This document shows, piece by piece, positions 46,488 to 57,446 of a stretch of 64,000 bases of DNA; positions within the stretch are counted from its first letter, which is position 1; every line of letters begins with the position of its first letter. Source of the DNA: Gnetum montanum (taxonomy: Eukaryota > Streptophyta > Gnetopsida > Gnetales > Gnetaceae); contig MNCI01002227.1 of assembly GCA_015680685.1 (NCBI GenBank), positions 1-64,000 on the forward strand. Reading direction: 5' to 3'. The notes under the pieces are model-generated. The model was given only the letters and a program-made list of their open reading frames with translations. It was not told the DNA's origin and ran no database searches. The position numbers and the translations under genes are program-made.

Positions 46488-47790
46488 TATGATAAGTTCC
46501 TCTCATATTTACTCACACAGGAGACTCCCATTAAATGGGATCATACAAAGAAATAGTAGTTTCTTCATCAGTCCAAACATTACATGGAGATTGAAGGAAA
46601 CATCTATAAGGTTTATGTCAATGGCCTAGTATAATGGTGTGTACTTGATGTACATCAATTAAGAATATTTCAAGATTCTCATAAAAGTCCTTGTGGGGGC
46701 CACTATGAAGGAAGAAGAATAGCCATAAAGATCCTAATGGTAGGATGCTTTTGGCCAAAAATCTTTAGGAATGCACATCATTTCTCTCATTCTTACGAGA
46801 GGTGTCAAAGAGATGAAGAAATGACAATTCGAATGGAAGGGCTCCAACAATGGATTTAACCACTAGAACCTTTCAACCTTTAGGGAATTAACTTCATTGG
46901 ATCCATCACTCCCATGTCCAATGGGAAATCCTACATTATTGTTATCATTGATGATTGTACTAAGTGGGCTAACGTTGTAGCCATATCTAATTGTACTTCT
47001 ACCAATACAACTCGATTTTCTCAACAATAGGTGGCAAACAAATTTGGTTTGCATAGAGCACAAATTTTTGATAATGAAATGCATTTTACAGATTCTACTT
47101 TTATCGAGTTAATGCAACACCTAGGGGTGCAACATTAAATCAAAACACCTTATCACCCTCAAGCCAATGGTCAAGCAAAGGTAACCAATAGGAAGATCAC
47201 AAGAATCTTAACACAAACCATTAGTAGATATAGGAAAGATAAGAGCAATAAACTTAACAATGTCCTTTGGGCATATCGCTAAACATGGAAAATTCCTACA
47301 AGCTACTCTCCCTATGAGTTAGTGTACAGAAAGTTGACCAAAATCCCAATTTAAACTGAAATTTGTGCACTCATAACTACCTATGAACTTGACTTACATA
47401 TTAATCGAACATAAAAAGAATGACTCATGACACTTAATGTGCTCTACAAAAATCAAAGAGTAGCACTAACAATAAATGAAGTGCATAAGGCACACAATAA
47501 ACAATGTTACAATGCACAAATTAAGAAAGTTACATTCAAACTAGGAGAGAAGGTTCTCTATTAGAATCCCATGCATGTGTCCCAACAAACTAAGTTCCAT
47601 ACATTATGGGAAGGACCTTACATCATCCACTCAAATTTTCCTTCTGGGGATATGAAAAGTTATGACAAATAAGCCCTCAAAACTATATGCTAGCCAACAT
47701 CCAACAAGTTAAACCACTCATGCACTCCCAAGTAACCAACCATAATACTAACACCTCTGATCAAGAACAATCACACTCCATTTTTTGTAT
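46488..47790 (+). pseudogene. pol: Integrase of A (broken, catalytic residues changed)
   Basis: One frame with stops covers the whole domain. A zinc-binding region near 46680-46810 reads CGGHYEGRR, HHFSHSYERCQR, with the first Cys of the C-C pair changed to Tyr. In the core, the first Asp is Asn (GINFIG, 46890-46892), the second Asp is kept (FDNEMHF, 47070-47072) and the Glu is Lys (GQAKV, 47178-47180). Further blocks: PYELVYRKLTKIPI near 47310-47350, KVTFKLGEKVLY near 47525-47560 and LWEGPYIIHSNFPSG near 47605-47650. It ends near the purine motif TTAGTCGTGGGG at 47804. Confidence 0.85.
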
Positions 47791-49136
47791 CTCCTTCTTC
47801 AAACTTAGTCGTGGGGAAGATATCCAATTACCATAAAATCTTGATGAGGATAAACAAATTTTCTCCTTCTTATTATATAACATTATTTATATGTTTTCCA
47901 CTTTCTCTTGTTATTTTCATTTAGCCTTATTTGAAATCTTAGATTTTGTTCTCTAGCTACTGTGAATTTTGGGAATTTTTGAATACAGCTATGAAACATA
48001 TGACTGATTACCAAAGGCTAAGTTTGTCTTTGGATTATGTTCTCTACTAACAATGTGTTAATTTCCTGGTGGTATCATGCAATGATTTTACAACATCCAT
48101 CTATTCCATGCAAAGTCTATATCATAAGAACATGAAGGATGATTTACATTGAAACTAAAGTAACATGTGATCTTGTTACCCAAAGAACTGGGAAAGGACC
48201 AAGTGGAAATAAAAACGGATGTGATCTCAAGGGGATTTGTTCTGTTCTTTTCTCAACTTCCTTCTTCAGTTCTATGGCTCCTCACTGGTATATTATCACT
48301 ACTATCAACCATAAAAGGAAGCATGTCTTTGCATGGTTAGGTTCTTGCAAAAAAAGAAAAACAAAAAAGTAATAATGAGAACTCAAAAGACACTCTTTAG
48401 AAAATTTCATGGCTACAAGCATTGGTTATGGGACTGGAAAGGCATGTTATGCATGCCTAAGGGAACAATTTAACTAAATTCCTACTTACTTTCTTCTTCT
48501 TATAGAGTGATTATTATCCTTTGTGGTTGTCATAAACTCTTAAGGTAGAAGAGAAGGAATATGTCAATGCAAGATCATTATAATTGGATTGATCTTGGTC
48601 TAAACTTGAAGCAGACTAGAATCAAATCATCTTAATCGCAAATTCCACTAAGGATCCTATGTGACCATGATGCAGCTCATTCATCTACCATTCTCTGTCT
48701 ACCATTCACATACTCTATTTTCTCTCACCTCATTGCATCATGCCATGGTAAATTAATAGTTTTATTTTATAGTCTATGTAATCATAATACAATTCCTCAC
48801 ATGGGTATGGAATTTAACTTAAAATAATCATTCATCATCCTAGGTTCCTATGGACTCCTTGTGATGAGGTTATGCAAAGGCATATTACACATAAGCCTGC
48901 TTTGGCCTAAAACATCTAGTTGTTGCTTAACTTTGGCTTAAGAAACATCTTCTAATAACTCATCCCACATGCTCAAATTGATTTAATTTTGTTATGATTT
49001 TCTCATTGTTGGCTTCCATTTGGCTCTTGTTTTGATCTTGAACTAGCCCAAAATCCCTTAATATCTTTAAGTGAAAAAATAAAGTGAATAGTTGCATCGA
49101 CATAGTGAGATTACTCAATGTAGCCCCATCAATGCA
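47791..49136 (+). other. 3' region of A
   Basis: Starts with the TTAGTCGTGGGGAAGATAT motif at 47803-47821 and a T-rich tract (about 47865-47945). Contains the 48330-48450 block shared with E1 and D, and the 48650-49130 block that aligns in reverse with D. At 48650-48660 a single GGATC marks the empty site of the solo LTR found in D. No gene was recognised. Confidence 0.65.
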
Positions 49137-51028
49137 TGATAGAACCTTATGTTAATCAGGCTACAATATTGTATCTATGATATCATAGCACTACATACAT
49201 CATCATTAATGCAATGTAGTGGACCATGGTCATTCCTATAAATACCAACCCACCGTCGTGTTGAAATCAAGAACTTTTGCCAATAGTGTGGTGTTCAACA
49301 GTTATACAAACTCTTTGTTCAAGTGGATTATTCTTGGGCATAATTCATGACTAAAAATAAAGATTGAGACTGTTTCTCACCATTGCAGCATCCACCTAGC
49401 TCATTTTTTACTTAGCTTAATTTTAATTTTCAAGATATTTACTTTTTCTTAAGTTGTTTACATTTTTCAAGTACTTTACTTTTTTAATGTCTTTTAGTAA
49501 GGCAATATAAGTATGACTCATTTTAAGCATGAAGTGTAATCATTTAGTAATCCAATAGTGAGTTCACTTGATTCATTTAGTAGTGGATTTACTTGGTAAT
49601 CCCAGTGATGATTACATGAGTCCTTGATGTGTATAACAAGCTAGGAACAAATACTTATCGCTATAGGCTAGCATAGATTTACATCTTTGTTATAGTTAGA
49701 CTTAGACTTCATCTTAATTTTTATTATGTCAACATTGAGGACAATTAAAGCTAAACAATATCAACATATCAAATACCTTACCAATAATTAAATTATACAA
49801 CTTGGACTTCACTAAATCAACATGAAAAAATAATGATCATGAACCTAACATTAACTACTAGCATACTTCCATTGTGTTGATCTTTTGGTATGTTAAAACC
49901 TTAGAGAAAATGGAGAATATGGAAATGTGCTTGAAGTCTTGTAGGGCTAAGAAGGAACAATTGACAAGATGATTGAATGAGAGTTAAGACAACAAAATGA
50001 GAGCTAAGTTGGGATGACAAAACAAGAGCTAGAATGTTAAACAAGAGCTGGGATACAAACAAGGTCTACAAACCAAATGAAGATGTTTCAAGGACTACCA
50101 AATGTCAAAATATCAAAGAAATGCTCCAAAATTCAAAGTTGACTTGCAGGCCAAACATTCCAAATTGATAGCAGATGTCTCAATCCTTGCAGAGACATCT
50201 TAGCTAAGACGTCTCAAGATAGACGTCTCACCAAAACTGAAGGTTGTTTTAAATAGACATCTTAAACTTGAATGGAATGTCCCAATTAGCCATTTCCTAG
50301 TCATTTCATCAATTCCAAGTAGTTTTTTGAAACTCAAAAGATATAAAACAAAGTGGAATTCTTGGGAAATGGGCAAGTACTCTTCATTGAATATCTATCT
50401 TTATATACTCCAAATTGAATTGGCTTTGTTCTTCATCAATTTCATGAATTGTATTTTGTTGTATGAATTATGAGCTTCATTGTGAGGAATTTATAAATTG
50501 AGTTACATTCTCTCCTTAATTTTTCTTCTTTCTTTATAACCCTGCAAGGTTAATGTGCTTCTTGTGAGAAGGCATCTTTATTGAGCTTGTCGAGACATTG
50601 AGGAGTTGAGTGTGTTCATAGTGATGAAACACTTTTGTGTTGAGGTCACATTTTGTAAAGGTTGTGGGGTCCTTAAAACCACATTTTGAGCTTGTTGGAA
50701 CTTTACAAGGTTGAGTGCATTTGCAGTGCCAAAACACTCCATGTAGACCTCAAACTTTGTAAAGGTTATGGTGTCCTCTAAACCACATTTTTCTAAGAAA
50801 CAAAGTTTAGACGTGAGCAAGGATTCTACACTCTGAGTGCCAAGTTGGGGGACCACATAAAAAATTGTGCCTAATTTTGATAACTATAGTTGTTTAATTT
50901 GGGAAATTATTCAAATCCCCCTTCAAAATTCTTGGTCTTCACATTGTTCATCCAAAGATTACAATTAGGTTTCACATGTACAATCATGACTTTAATGGTT
51001 GAGTATTGGAATACTCAATTGCTCATCA
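49137..51028 (+). repeat. 5' LTR of B with nested solo copia LTR
   Basis: Ends GCTCATCA at 51028, followed by a primer site. A CCTATAAATACC box lies near 49225-49240, downstream of TATCTATGATATCATAG. The LTR is split at 49874/50942 by the copia LTR. The start at 49137 is inferred, not proven. Confidence 0.7.
49875..50941 (+). mobile_element. Solo copia LTR (1067 bp), CATTG target duplication
   Basis: TGTTGATC start, TTGGTCTTCA end, aligned end to end with the LTRs at 28222-29286 and 34056-35136. CATTG is found at 49870-49874 and again at 50942-50946. No internal region remains, so it is the product of recombination between two LTRs. The three internal repeats of the family are present near 50540, 50590 and 50690. 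Confidence 0.92.
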
Positions 51029-51049
51029 TTGGCACCATTAATAGGGATG
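51029..51049 (+). promoter_or_regulatory. Primer binding site of B, decayed
   Basis: TTGGCACCATTAATAGGGAT after the LTR end matches the Athila/Tat-type site TTGGCGCCGTTGCCGGGGAT; the differences are concentrated at former CG and CC positions. Confidence 0.78.
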
Positions 51050-51179
51050 TGTTAATGATTGCTAAGTAGTTAATTTTATAGAATTTCTTATATCTAGTAT
51101 TATCAAGATCATTCTTCACACATAGAATAAATTTCTCAAAAGTACACTCTTAAAGCATTAAACATTTAATATGGCTTAT

Positions 51180-52190
51180 CTAATTAAGGAAAATCTCCAT
51201 TTTTTACTGAAGTTAATGAAAGTCATGAAAAGGATTATAATGAAGAAGATTGGAATGCACTTATTCAAACTAGAATCTCTTATGCTCATATTGATCTCTA
51301 CTATCCTGATTTCACTTTTTTTTCACCAAGATGAATAGCTTAGATGGAGAAATTTACAAGGTAACATTATCTTATTTTTGGAGCATTCAATACCATCAAT
51401 GCTTTAAGCAATCCTTATGAGGTTAAACCTTAGCCATGTACAAGAAGGTTACCACATTACCAAACACATAACAAGGCCATGCCAACCAACTAAGGCTTAG
51501 GTATGAAGGGATGCTGCCATGGAGACAAGACATGGGCATGATAAGGAAAACAAATTATCTTAAATAATAGCCCTAGAGGAAAAATAAGAAGCTACATTTC
51601 AAACAAAGAAATTCTATCAAACTCATAAGTCCCATTTTGAAACTCTAGGTTTCCATGTTGAAGATCCCATTAAGATCAAGTTGCATTCGACTCTTGCAGA
51701 AACTCCTAGAAGAGATAAGGAAGACTTCAGACTTAAGAGGAATCCATGGCCTAAGACCTCCATTGAATCTAAAAGGGATAAATCAAGGACTCACAAAAGG
51801 AAAACCAGTTAACACCATTCTCCAGCTCTTTCCTTTTCTTCCTCACACTCATCCATAGACTTTGACAAGAAAGAAAGAAGATTGAGGGATCATGATTGGG
51901 AAAGACAAAGAGATCATGAGAGATATGCATACCGAAGAGGACATCCTAATGAAGAAAAGGATAACTATGAGTGAAGAAGAGAGAGAATCAGACATAGAGA
52001 GAGAGAGCATCATGAGCATCAGGAAGGTCATAACTACAATAAATCTTACAAGCCTAAAGACTACAAAGAACCCCTACTAGCAACTTGAAACATGATCAAC
52101 ATCAAGAAAGTGGTATATATTCCTACGCAACATGTAAGGGATAGTCACATCAAGTGACCAGAAATGAATAATATTTTGAAATTTGAAGTG
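51180..52190 (+). pseudogene. gag: Gag N-terminal part of B
   Basis: Text such as NEEDWNALIQTRISYAHIDLYYPDFTFF (about 51240-51320), LQGNIILFLEHSIPSM, and an Arg/Asp/His-rich linker (51880-52060; RDHDWERQRDHERYAYRRG-like) matches the first third of Gag in E1, A and D. It ends at NNILKFE (about 52165-52187), where the E1 text continues with GGYNVD. Here it switches to RT. Stops and frameshifts break it. Confidence 0.72.
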
Positions 52191-53190
52191 GTGAATAAAT
52201 GATCAACTACATTTGCATGGTTCTATGATGAAATCACTTGCATCGATCCACACATCTATTAACACAAAATATTTACAGGTATAGCCATTACACCATGCCA
52301 CCAACCTCAAAGAAGATTGAACCCTAAATTTTAAGAAGTTGTCAAACAAGAGTTGAAAAAATTGTTGAATGTAGGGTTCATCTATCCCATAGAAAATAGT
52401 AATTAGATGAGCTCATTAGTCATTATTCCAAAGAAAGGTGGTAAGTGGAGGGTCTGCATTGATTTTCAATTATTGAACATGATAATGTTCAAGGACCATT
52501 TCCATCTACTATTTGTTGACTAAGTCCTAAACACCACTACAACACACCAATATTATAGTTTCCTGGACAAATACAGTGGGTATACTCAAATACTCATTGC
52601 ACTAAAAAATCAAGAGAAGACCACATTCACTAATCTATAAGGAACATTTGCATACAAGTAAATGCCCTTTGGCTTATGTCTTGCTCCCACTACCTTCTAG
52701 ATACTTGTACTAAGTATCTTTCAAAAATAGATTAGTAATGGAGTTAAATTCTTTATGGATGATTTTTCCACATCAGGCTAAATTTTAAAAAAACCTTGGA
52801 TTTTTTAAAATAAGTTTTAAAAATATGTGTAGAAACTAATCTAAAGCTTAATTAGCAAAAGAGGCATCTAATGATTCAAGATGGTATAGCTTTAGGACAT
52901 AAAATATCTTATAAAGGAATAGAAATAAATATAGAAAAGATTAAAGTCATTCAAAATATCACTCAAAGGCCACAAATAATCAAAGATTTTTGATCATTCC
53001 TTGGCCATACGGGATACTACAAGAGATTTATTGAAAACTTTTCAAATATTTCAAAATCATCATTGAAATTAACTAAGAAAGATGCACCATTTCAATGGAT
53101 AGAACAATGTGAGAAAGGATTTAAAACCTTAAAATAGAAACTAATTAAGACACTAATCCTTTGAGCTCTAAATTGATCCAAGCCTTTCCA
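52188..53190 (+). pseudogene. pol: Reverse transcriptase of B, fused to Gag
   Basis: The text begins VVNKxSTTFAWFYDEITCIDPHIY, in frame with the preceding Gag. It continues QRRLNPKF, LKKLLNVGFIYPIE, SLVIIPKKGGKWRVCIDFQLLNM, MFKDHF, FLDKYSGYTQILIAL, KTTFTNL and the catalytic FMDD at 52752-52763. Then a connection domain in which many codons are shifted or stopped. The Trp of NKW is TGA. Confidence 0.78.
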
Positions 53191-53679
53191 CATTATGATC
53201 AATGCTTCAAACTATGTAGTGGGAGTAATATTAACTCAACTTAATCATCAAAAAAGACTTTATTATATACACTACACCAATCGAAGCATAATTGGGGCAC
53301 AACATAATTACACCACCATAGAAAAAGAGCTTATGGACATAATGTATGCACTTGAGAAATTTAGACACTATATGCTCAATTATCCTATCTATGTCCATGT
53401 TGATTATAATGCCATCAAATTTTTAATGAATAAGCCAGTGGTCAGTCCTAAAGTGATAAGATGGCTTGTTATCTTACAAGAGTTTGACATTATAGGGATT
53501 GATAAGAAATGAATTAAAAATGTTGTAGTAGATCATTTATCAAGGCTAAGATGGAAGTTTCAAGAAAATGATGAACCAATATCAAACCAATTTCCCAATG
53601 AAAAGTTATTCACCAAGATAGCAATGTTTGTAGATTCAATAGTGAAGTCATGGATTATTGATTACCTAATGTATCTCAC
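53191..53679 (+). pseudogene. pol: RNase H of B, cut by C
   Basis: Open stretch 53195-53512: MINASNYVVGVILTQLNHQKRLYYIHY, TTIEKELMDIMYALEKFRHYML, DYNAIKFLMNKPVVSPKVIRWLVILQEFDI. Then VVDHLSRLRW, QFPNEKLFTKI and SWIIDYLMYLT, which ends exactly at the LTR of C. The RNase H is the best-preserved coding stretch of B. Confidence 0.82.
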
Positions 53680-54560
53680 TGATGAGAGGTGGAGTATCCA
53701 ACACCCAACCACACGAGATACGAGTGTTCACACACAATCCCAGTTAAACTCCGCAGATAAGGAAATGTGATTATACTATTAATTGATTAATGTTTTCAAA
53801 TGTTTTCTTCCCACATGAGTTAGTAAAATCAATGCATATGCTTTAACTCACGTTGAGGTATACAATATTGATGTTAAATTGGCCATTAGGATCCTTGTGA
53901 ACATGAAGTGAAAGTAAAGGTTTTTAAATCTAAGTGACAATAAACAAATCTAAACTAGCCTATGTGATGAGCATTTAATCCTAATCTTCCAGTCACACCT
54001 TGGACTTTGTGCAACTACTACTGGGATTACCAAGTACCTCACTACTGGGCATACCAAGTGATAATACTACTGGGTTACCAAGTAGTTACACTTATGTGCT
54101 CAAGATCAGTCCTACTCATTCCACTTAACAACATTAAAAGTAAATTGCAAGTAATCGTAAACATGAACTATGAAAATAGTAAACAATAAACTAATAGGAA
54201 AGAGAAATAAAACTAAGTGTTGTTACAATGATGTAGAGTAATCTCGATTTTTATTGTGGGTCATGCAATGTGTCCAAGTACATCACACTCGAATAAAGAT
54301 TCTACTCAATTACAAAACATCACACTATGGGCACACACTGCTAGGTACTAAATTCAAGAAAGAAAACTAAAAGAGTTATGTTACTAGCTATCAAATCTAC
54401 TGTGAATCTGTGCACCTAAGTGTTGCTTATACAGGCTGGCACACATCCTGTGATATCATTTATATGATAATGTATACTAAGATATCATAATGTATCTACA
54501 ACATCATAAATACGATATCATAACTATGATACCGTTGCCTCAAAATTTTTGAATTTATCA
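53680..54560 (-). repeat. 3' LTR of C (881 bp)
   Basis: On the minus strand it starts TGATAAATTC after the polypurine tract and ends CTCATCA. U3 holds three GATATC palindromes (about 54450, 54479 and 54520 on the plus strand) and a TATAAG box near 54427-54433. It matches the other family LTRs, including the CTCACTACTGGG-type CAGTAGT repeats. Confidence 0.88.
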
Positions 54561-54577
54561 TACCCCCATGACTAACT
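54561..54577 (-). promoter_or_regulatory. Polypurine tract of C
   Basis: Minus strand TTAGTCATGGGGGTA immediately before the TGATA start of the LTR. Confidence 0.87.
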
Positions 54578-54765
54578 AAAAACTTGTCTTTGTGTTAAAA
54601 CAAAACGAGGATGGAGTTCCTTACAAAATTGGGAGGTAGATTTATATGACACTAACTTCTATATACATGACTCTCTAGTGCTGCAATGGGGTTTATAAAA
54701 ATGAACACATGACATAACAACTTTGATGAAAAATGAAAAAAAATATGGCAAGGTTGAGTGTATCC

Positions 54766-57446
54766 TTATGTTGTTCCAAGTAGAGGTGGCTCTTCCATAG
54801 GTTTCTTCCCCTTATTGTTAGGCTTCTTAAATTGGTATTTTTTTCAAGAGTGCCTTAAATTTCTCTTCTTCTATGCTTAGATCATGGACATGGAAATTAT
54901 GAAAACACCTTATTGGCTTTAATGTACCATGCCACAAACTATCCTCTCTCTTCTTTAAAAGCTCTAGTCTTTTCTCTGAGTTCATGATAGTTTGTTAATC
55001 TTTTAGCTAGATTCGCTGCTACATATTTTTGCCCCTAGTAGCTAACCTTAACTACTTCTAGTTCTAAGTTTGCTACCTGAAGTTTCTATAGAGCATCTTT
55101 TTAGTCCACAAACTCTTTCTCATATAAAGCATAAGTGGCTACTACTTGCTATTTTAGCTCATTTCTAGGCCTGCTTGCCATTAACATGGCCAAATTAGCA
55201 TAGCATAGGTTTTTTAATGCCATGTATTCTTTCAAGTCCTCTATCTATAGGTATTTGATTTTCACTTCCGCTTAATAGGTCTAGGCCATGCTATCTAATA
55301 TGGATTCCCAAGCAGGATTTTGTGCAGCAATAGTACTAATTTTGGCCTTTTCCATCTAGATCTCTTTCTTATTTATCTATTTATACATGTCCACTTGGTC
55401 TTGAAAGTGTTCTTTGAGCCTTTCATGTTTCTTGGCCTCATTCTACCATGCATTGATTTTGATAGTTGATTTGTGTCTAATGACACATACCTCCTCCATA
55501 GAGAGGGTTTTGTTTTCTCTTGCAATGTGGCTCATATCTTGGTTGACCATCATTGGCTACTCTCTCAACTAATGGATACTTTCTTCTAGAGTGTTTTTCT
55601 ACTTTTCTACTATGGTCAACCTCATGCTTTCTGTAGCGAATTGTTCATTTTCTTCTTGTAAGATAGCAAGTGCTTTGGCATGGGCATATGATTGGGCTTT
55701 TGTTACTGAAGTATTCCATACTGCCTTCTCTTTTTCATTTACTATGTCTTTATTATTCTTAAGAAGGAAATTGATTTTCTCAATTATGAATTATGCTATT
55801 TGATCTAATGCTATGAATTGAGTTGGATCTCTCCTTTCTACTCTTAGGGCTACAAGCTCTTCTTGTAATCAATGAAGCTCATTCTCAGCATGCTCTACCC
55901 TAGTTTTGGCCATGATTAATTTTCCTTTGGTGGAAATTAATTCAAACTATGTTGTAGTGGCATCACTAAGAATATCAAAGAGATTTTTCATAACTTGTCT
56001 TGTCTACAATAGTCTTTCTAACACATCTTCATCTTCAGGAGTCATAAAGGTACAAGCTACCATTTGAACATTTTTAGTTCTAGAAATATTAGCTAGTGGC
56101 ACAACAAGTACATTAAATGATTTTTTGATGTGATTTGTAATCACTTCTGTGGCTCTTGCTCCATCATGATGTTGCATGACCATAACTATGGCTCCTTTTG
56201 TTGATTCAACCATCACTTGGAACAATGCAACATTCCCAAAAATCTGTTGCGACCACTACGCCTCTTCTCCTAACTACAAAAATATTTGTCCACTAGTAGG
56301 ATTGGTTGAAATGGTCAGTCTGATTGCATTAGCAATAACTTTGAATATACTGGCCTCTTCTCTACTTTCCCAACTAATATTTTCTACAATTTGTTGCAGA
56401 TGACTCATTGAAGGACTATAATCTTGCAACAACGATGGTGGAACTTGTGGCTACTATTGTTGTTGTCTTGTGGTTTGGGTAGTCTCCTTAGTGACTACTT
56501 GTTCTTCTAATTGGTCCTTTTTGGGAGGCACTAACTTGAGCATTTCAGCATAGGAAGCATTTTGTGCCATCCTTAATGCATCATTTGTATATCCTAGGAT
56601 GTTAGCTCATTTACATAACTTTCAGATAAGGCAAGGAAATTGAAATGTTAATTTCCCTACCTTCTTCTCCTCGAACCACCTTTTGATTTTTGTGAAGTAG
56701 AGGTGAGCGATGTTTACATTAAATTTTTTCATTAATATTGCACATGCTCTAGCTGCATATGTAGATATTCAATTTAATCTCTTAGTAGGAAACATGTGAT
56801 AAGTGCCAATTTTGAAATAGATCTTTTCTTTTGCAATCATTTCATAGTATTGTTTATCTTCCTTGCCATACACCTATTGCAACCATAGCTTCCTGGCATC
56901 TAGGTCAAATCTGGTTGATATTTGTGCCACCTTTCCTCCTTGATTGGGCACATTCAATACCTCTGCGATTACCTTAACTAAGTAAGATACCAAGATTCCT
57001 TTGATTTTGATTATGGCATCAGCTTCTCACTTTTGCCAAAATTGGAGTGTTTTTCCTAAATACCATTCTCTATTATTTGTTAGAGTAGGCCACAAAGGAG
57101 ATGACTGAAGTTGGGCCTTAATACCTTTTGGAGAAAATTCCAAAAATAGACCAAATTTAAGCTTCATAATAATTGTTGACATAATGGATTTTTCCTAAAT
57201 AGCCTAAAGGTATTTAGGTGACAGTGTGAGTTGTTGTCCCTAGACAGGCACTAGTGGAACATGCACTTTTGCTTGAGCATATTGCTCTGTGGTAGGAGTT
57301 TGTTGAAGAATGCTGAAGGATTGTGCTTCCTACTGTCCTTATTCTACTTGCATATTTTGCATGCTCACTTGTCCTTGTCCATGGCCTTGTGGTTTTTTAC
57401 TTGTTAGTCATGGAAGTTTTCCTTGTGCTCCTCTTTTTGGAGCCAT
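54766..57446 (-). pseudogene. Additional ORF of C downstream of integrase
   Basis: The minus strand opens at an ATG at 57446 (MAPKRGAQGKLP) and ends at a TAA at 54766-54768. The frame needs at least one shift and has about 25 stops, many at Gln (CAG) codons. N-terminal half: SPLWPTLTNNREWYLGKTL near 57110-57060, IIKIKGILVSYLVKVIAEVL near 57015-56955, then KLWLQxVYGKEDKQYYE and FKIGTYHMFPTKRL near 56790. The middle part has a clear open stretch (56004-56225; VMQHHDGARATEVITNHI). The C-terminal half is Lys/Glu/Leu-rich, with heptad-like spacing suggesting coiled coil, and contains AANLAKRLTNYHELREKT near 55000. Its homolog in D has the same order. I do not recognise a known enzyme domain and see no signal peptide or membrane segment. 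Confidence 0.65.

Larger units (their letters stand above)
40787..49136 (+). mobile_element. Ty3/gypsy element A, 5' LTR to 3' region
   Basis: It has a 5' LTR (40787-41663), a primer binding site, gag, protease, RT, RNase H and integrase in the expected order. It then has a 3' region that aligns in reverse with D up to about 49130, where the LTR of B begins. The additional ORF, polypurine tract and 3' LTR of A are therefore not in the window and should lie beyond B. A is the best-preserved gag-pol series here but has many stops. Confidence 0.85.
49137..53679 (+). mobile_element. Ty3/gypsy element B, internally deleted, inserted in A
   Basis: It has a 5' LTR (49137-51028 including a solo copia LTR), a primer site, the N-terminal third of Gag fused to RT, RNase H and the start of the integrase linker. 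At 53679 it is cut by the LTR of C. The left boundary is set where alignment of A with D ends and a TGATAG start appears; without the nested copia LTR, the B LTR is about 820 bp, the family size. Confidence 0.75.
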
